The notes beneath the pieces are model-generated. The model ran no database searches, was not told the origin of the DNA, and worked only from the letters and a program-made list of their open reading frames with translations. Both the position numbers and the translations under genes were made by a program. A stretch of 64,000 bases of DNA. It comes from Acetobacteraceae bacterium. Its GTDB lineage: Bacteria; Pseudomonadota; Alphaproteobacteria; Acetobacterales; Acetobacteraceae. The stretch lies in the NCBI GenBank assembly GCA_027482245.1, contig JAIXWG010000052.1:62001-126000 (forward strand), given 5' to 3'. This document shows positions 63,213 through 64,000 of the stretch, one piece after another (positions within the stretch are counted from its first letter, which is position 1; every line of letters starts with the position of its first letter).

Positions 63213-64000
63213 GCGGGTTCCCCGCGCAGCACGGCACGGATGCGCCAGGGACGACGCAGCAGGCCGCGCGCATCCCGGCGCTCGGTGGCGGTCAGGGCGG
63301 GCAGGCCCGCCGCGGTGAAGGCGGCCAGCGCCAGCAGGCCGAGCACCGCAAGCGCGGAGGGCCCGACCGGCAGCAGCAGCAGCGACAGCCCCGCGCCACC
63401 CGCCAGCAGCGGCGCGGCGAGGCGCCGGGCGGCATCGGCCGCCGCCGGATAGAAGCGCGCGACCAGCGCCAGCCGGCCGAGGCAATCCGCCGCGCAGCGC
63501 AGCGCCCAGGCGCAGGCCGCACCCTCGATCCCCATCCACAGCAGCAGCCCGGCCGACAGCGGCAGGAAGACCAGCGCCTGGCCCAGCTGCCACTTGGCGT
63601 TCAGGTCCGGCCGCCCGATCGCGTCCAGCAGCGCGCCCGGCGCGAAGGCGGCGCAGGAGAAGAAGATGCCGACGGCCAGGATCTGCAGCACGCGCCCGCC
63701 GCCGGCCGCGAATTCCGCCCCGAGCCAGAGATGCAGCACCTGCGGCCCGGCGGCGACCAGCACCAGGCAGGCCGGCAGCACCATCGCCATCACCATCAGC
63801 GCGCCGCGCCGCAGCAGCCCGGCCGTCGCTTCCGCGTGCGTCGCGAAGACGCTCGCCATGGCCGGCAGCAGCGCCTGCGCCACCGCCACGGGCAGGATCC
63901 ACATCCGCATGACGAGGTCGAGCGGCGTGGCGTAGAAGGCGACGGCCGTCAGCGTCAGCAGCGACCCCACCAGGAAGCGATCGGCATAGAGCAGCGCCTG
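63209..64000 (-). CDS. Polysaccharide flippase (Wzx/MVF-like), C-terminal part, cut by window end
   Basis: 264 codons are visible; the N-terminus is beyond the window. The piece holds seven or eight transmembrane segments and the conserved loop QALLYADRFLVGSLL near the cut end, followed by YATPLDLVMRMWILPVAVAQALLPAMAS, typical of O-antigen/exopolysaccharide Wzx-type flippases (MOP superfamily). It would move lipid-linked repeat units across the inner membrane. First visible gene of the leftward glycosyltransferase operon. Confidence 0.87.
   Translation of the reverse strand, partial: QALLYADRFLVGSLLTLTAVAFYATPLDLVMRMWILPVAVAQALLPAMASVFATHAEATAGLLRRGALMVMAMVLPACLVLVAAGPQVLHLWLGAEFAAGGGRVLQILAVGIFFSCAAFAPGALLDAIGRPDLNAKWQLGQALVFLPLSAGLLLWMGIEGAACAWALRCAADCLGRLALVARFYPAAADAARRLAAPLLAGGAGLSLLLLPVGPSALAVLGLLALAAFTAAGLPALTATERRDARGLLRRPWRIRAVLRGEPA

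Overview
The window is a GC-rich, almost fully coding stretch of chromosome from a proteobacterium. The many orphan tripartite tricarboxylate transporter (TTT, Bug/TctC) periplasmic binding proteins, the hydantoinase/CoA-lyase catabolic genes and the imp-type (TssC/ImpD paralogue, ImpE/TagJ, TssL with OmpA tail) type VI secretion locus suggest an alphaproteobacterium of the Acetobacteraceae (Roseomonas-like). That placement is inference; there is no rRNA or tRNA gene here.

Layout. 1-11.1 kb is a catabolic patchwork: a truncated TTT binding protein, a regulator-cydA-cydB operon for a cytochrome bd/cyanide-insensitive type quinol oxidase with a 22-bp palindrome in front, a hydantoinase plus NHL-propeller operon, a second TTT binding protein, an HpcH/HpaI aldolase, a CMD-Rid-CitE-like operon and a Gfo/Idh/MocA dehydrogenase.

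11.3-45.6 kb is a large type VI secretion system (T6SS) island in several transcription units. A Ser/Thr kinase lies at the left edge. A long leftward operon holds tssB, tssC, a second tssC, tagJ, tssE, tssF, tssG, then a PKMT-like methyltransferase, an OmpA-like protein and a membrane-anchored HExxH protein. tssA (leftward) and tssH/clpV (rightward) are divergent, and hcp follows clpV. A leftward lipoprotein plus WD40-caspase pair is divergent from a long rightward operon vgrG, a small accessory gene, PAAR, tagH (FHA), tssK, tssL, tssM, tagF and pppA. Kinase, FHA protein and PP2C phosphatase together could form a threonine-phosphorylation switch. No tssJ is recognisable and no effector is obvious.

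45.6-53.6 kb looks like a hydroxycinnamate (feruloyl/coumaroyl-type) catabolic regulon: a MarR regulator, a feruloyl-CoA-synthase-like ligase, an enoyl-CoA hydratase, an SDR dehydrogenase, a thiolase and a 4-hydroxybenzoyl-CoA-type thioesterase, i.e. a full CoA-dependent beta-oxidative side-chain route. Three copies of the palindrome TTATG-N3-CATAA lie in the regulatory gaps of these genes and between two head-to-head paralogous TTT binding proteins, tying uptake proteins to the pathway.

53.9-58.5 kb carries a GT39-like membrane glycosyltransferase and a LysR / mandelate-racemase-like / TTT binding protein unit. 58.5-64 kb is a leftward polysaccharide cluster (YdcF/ElyC-like protein, two GT2, two GT4 and a flippase cut by the window end).

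Non-coding structure worth noting: two copies of a roughly 80-bp two-hairpin repeat, each sitting between convergent genes and differing by base-pair-preserving changes; a triple hairpin behind hcp; and a 308-bp hairpin-rich gap at 53.6-53.9 kb.
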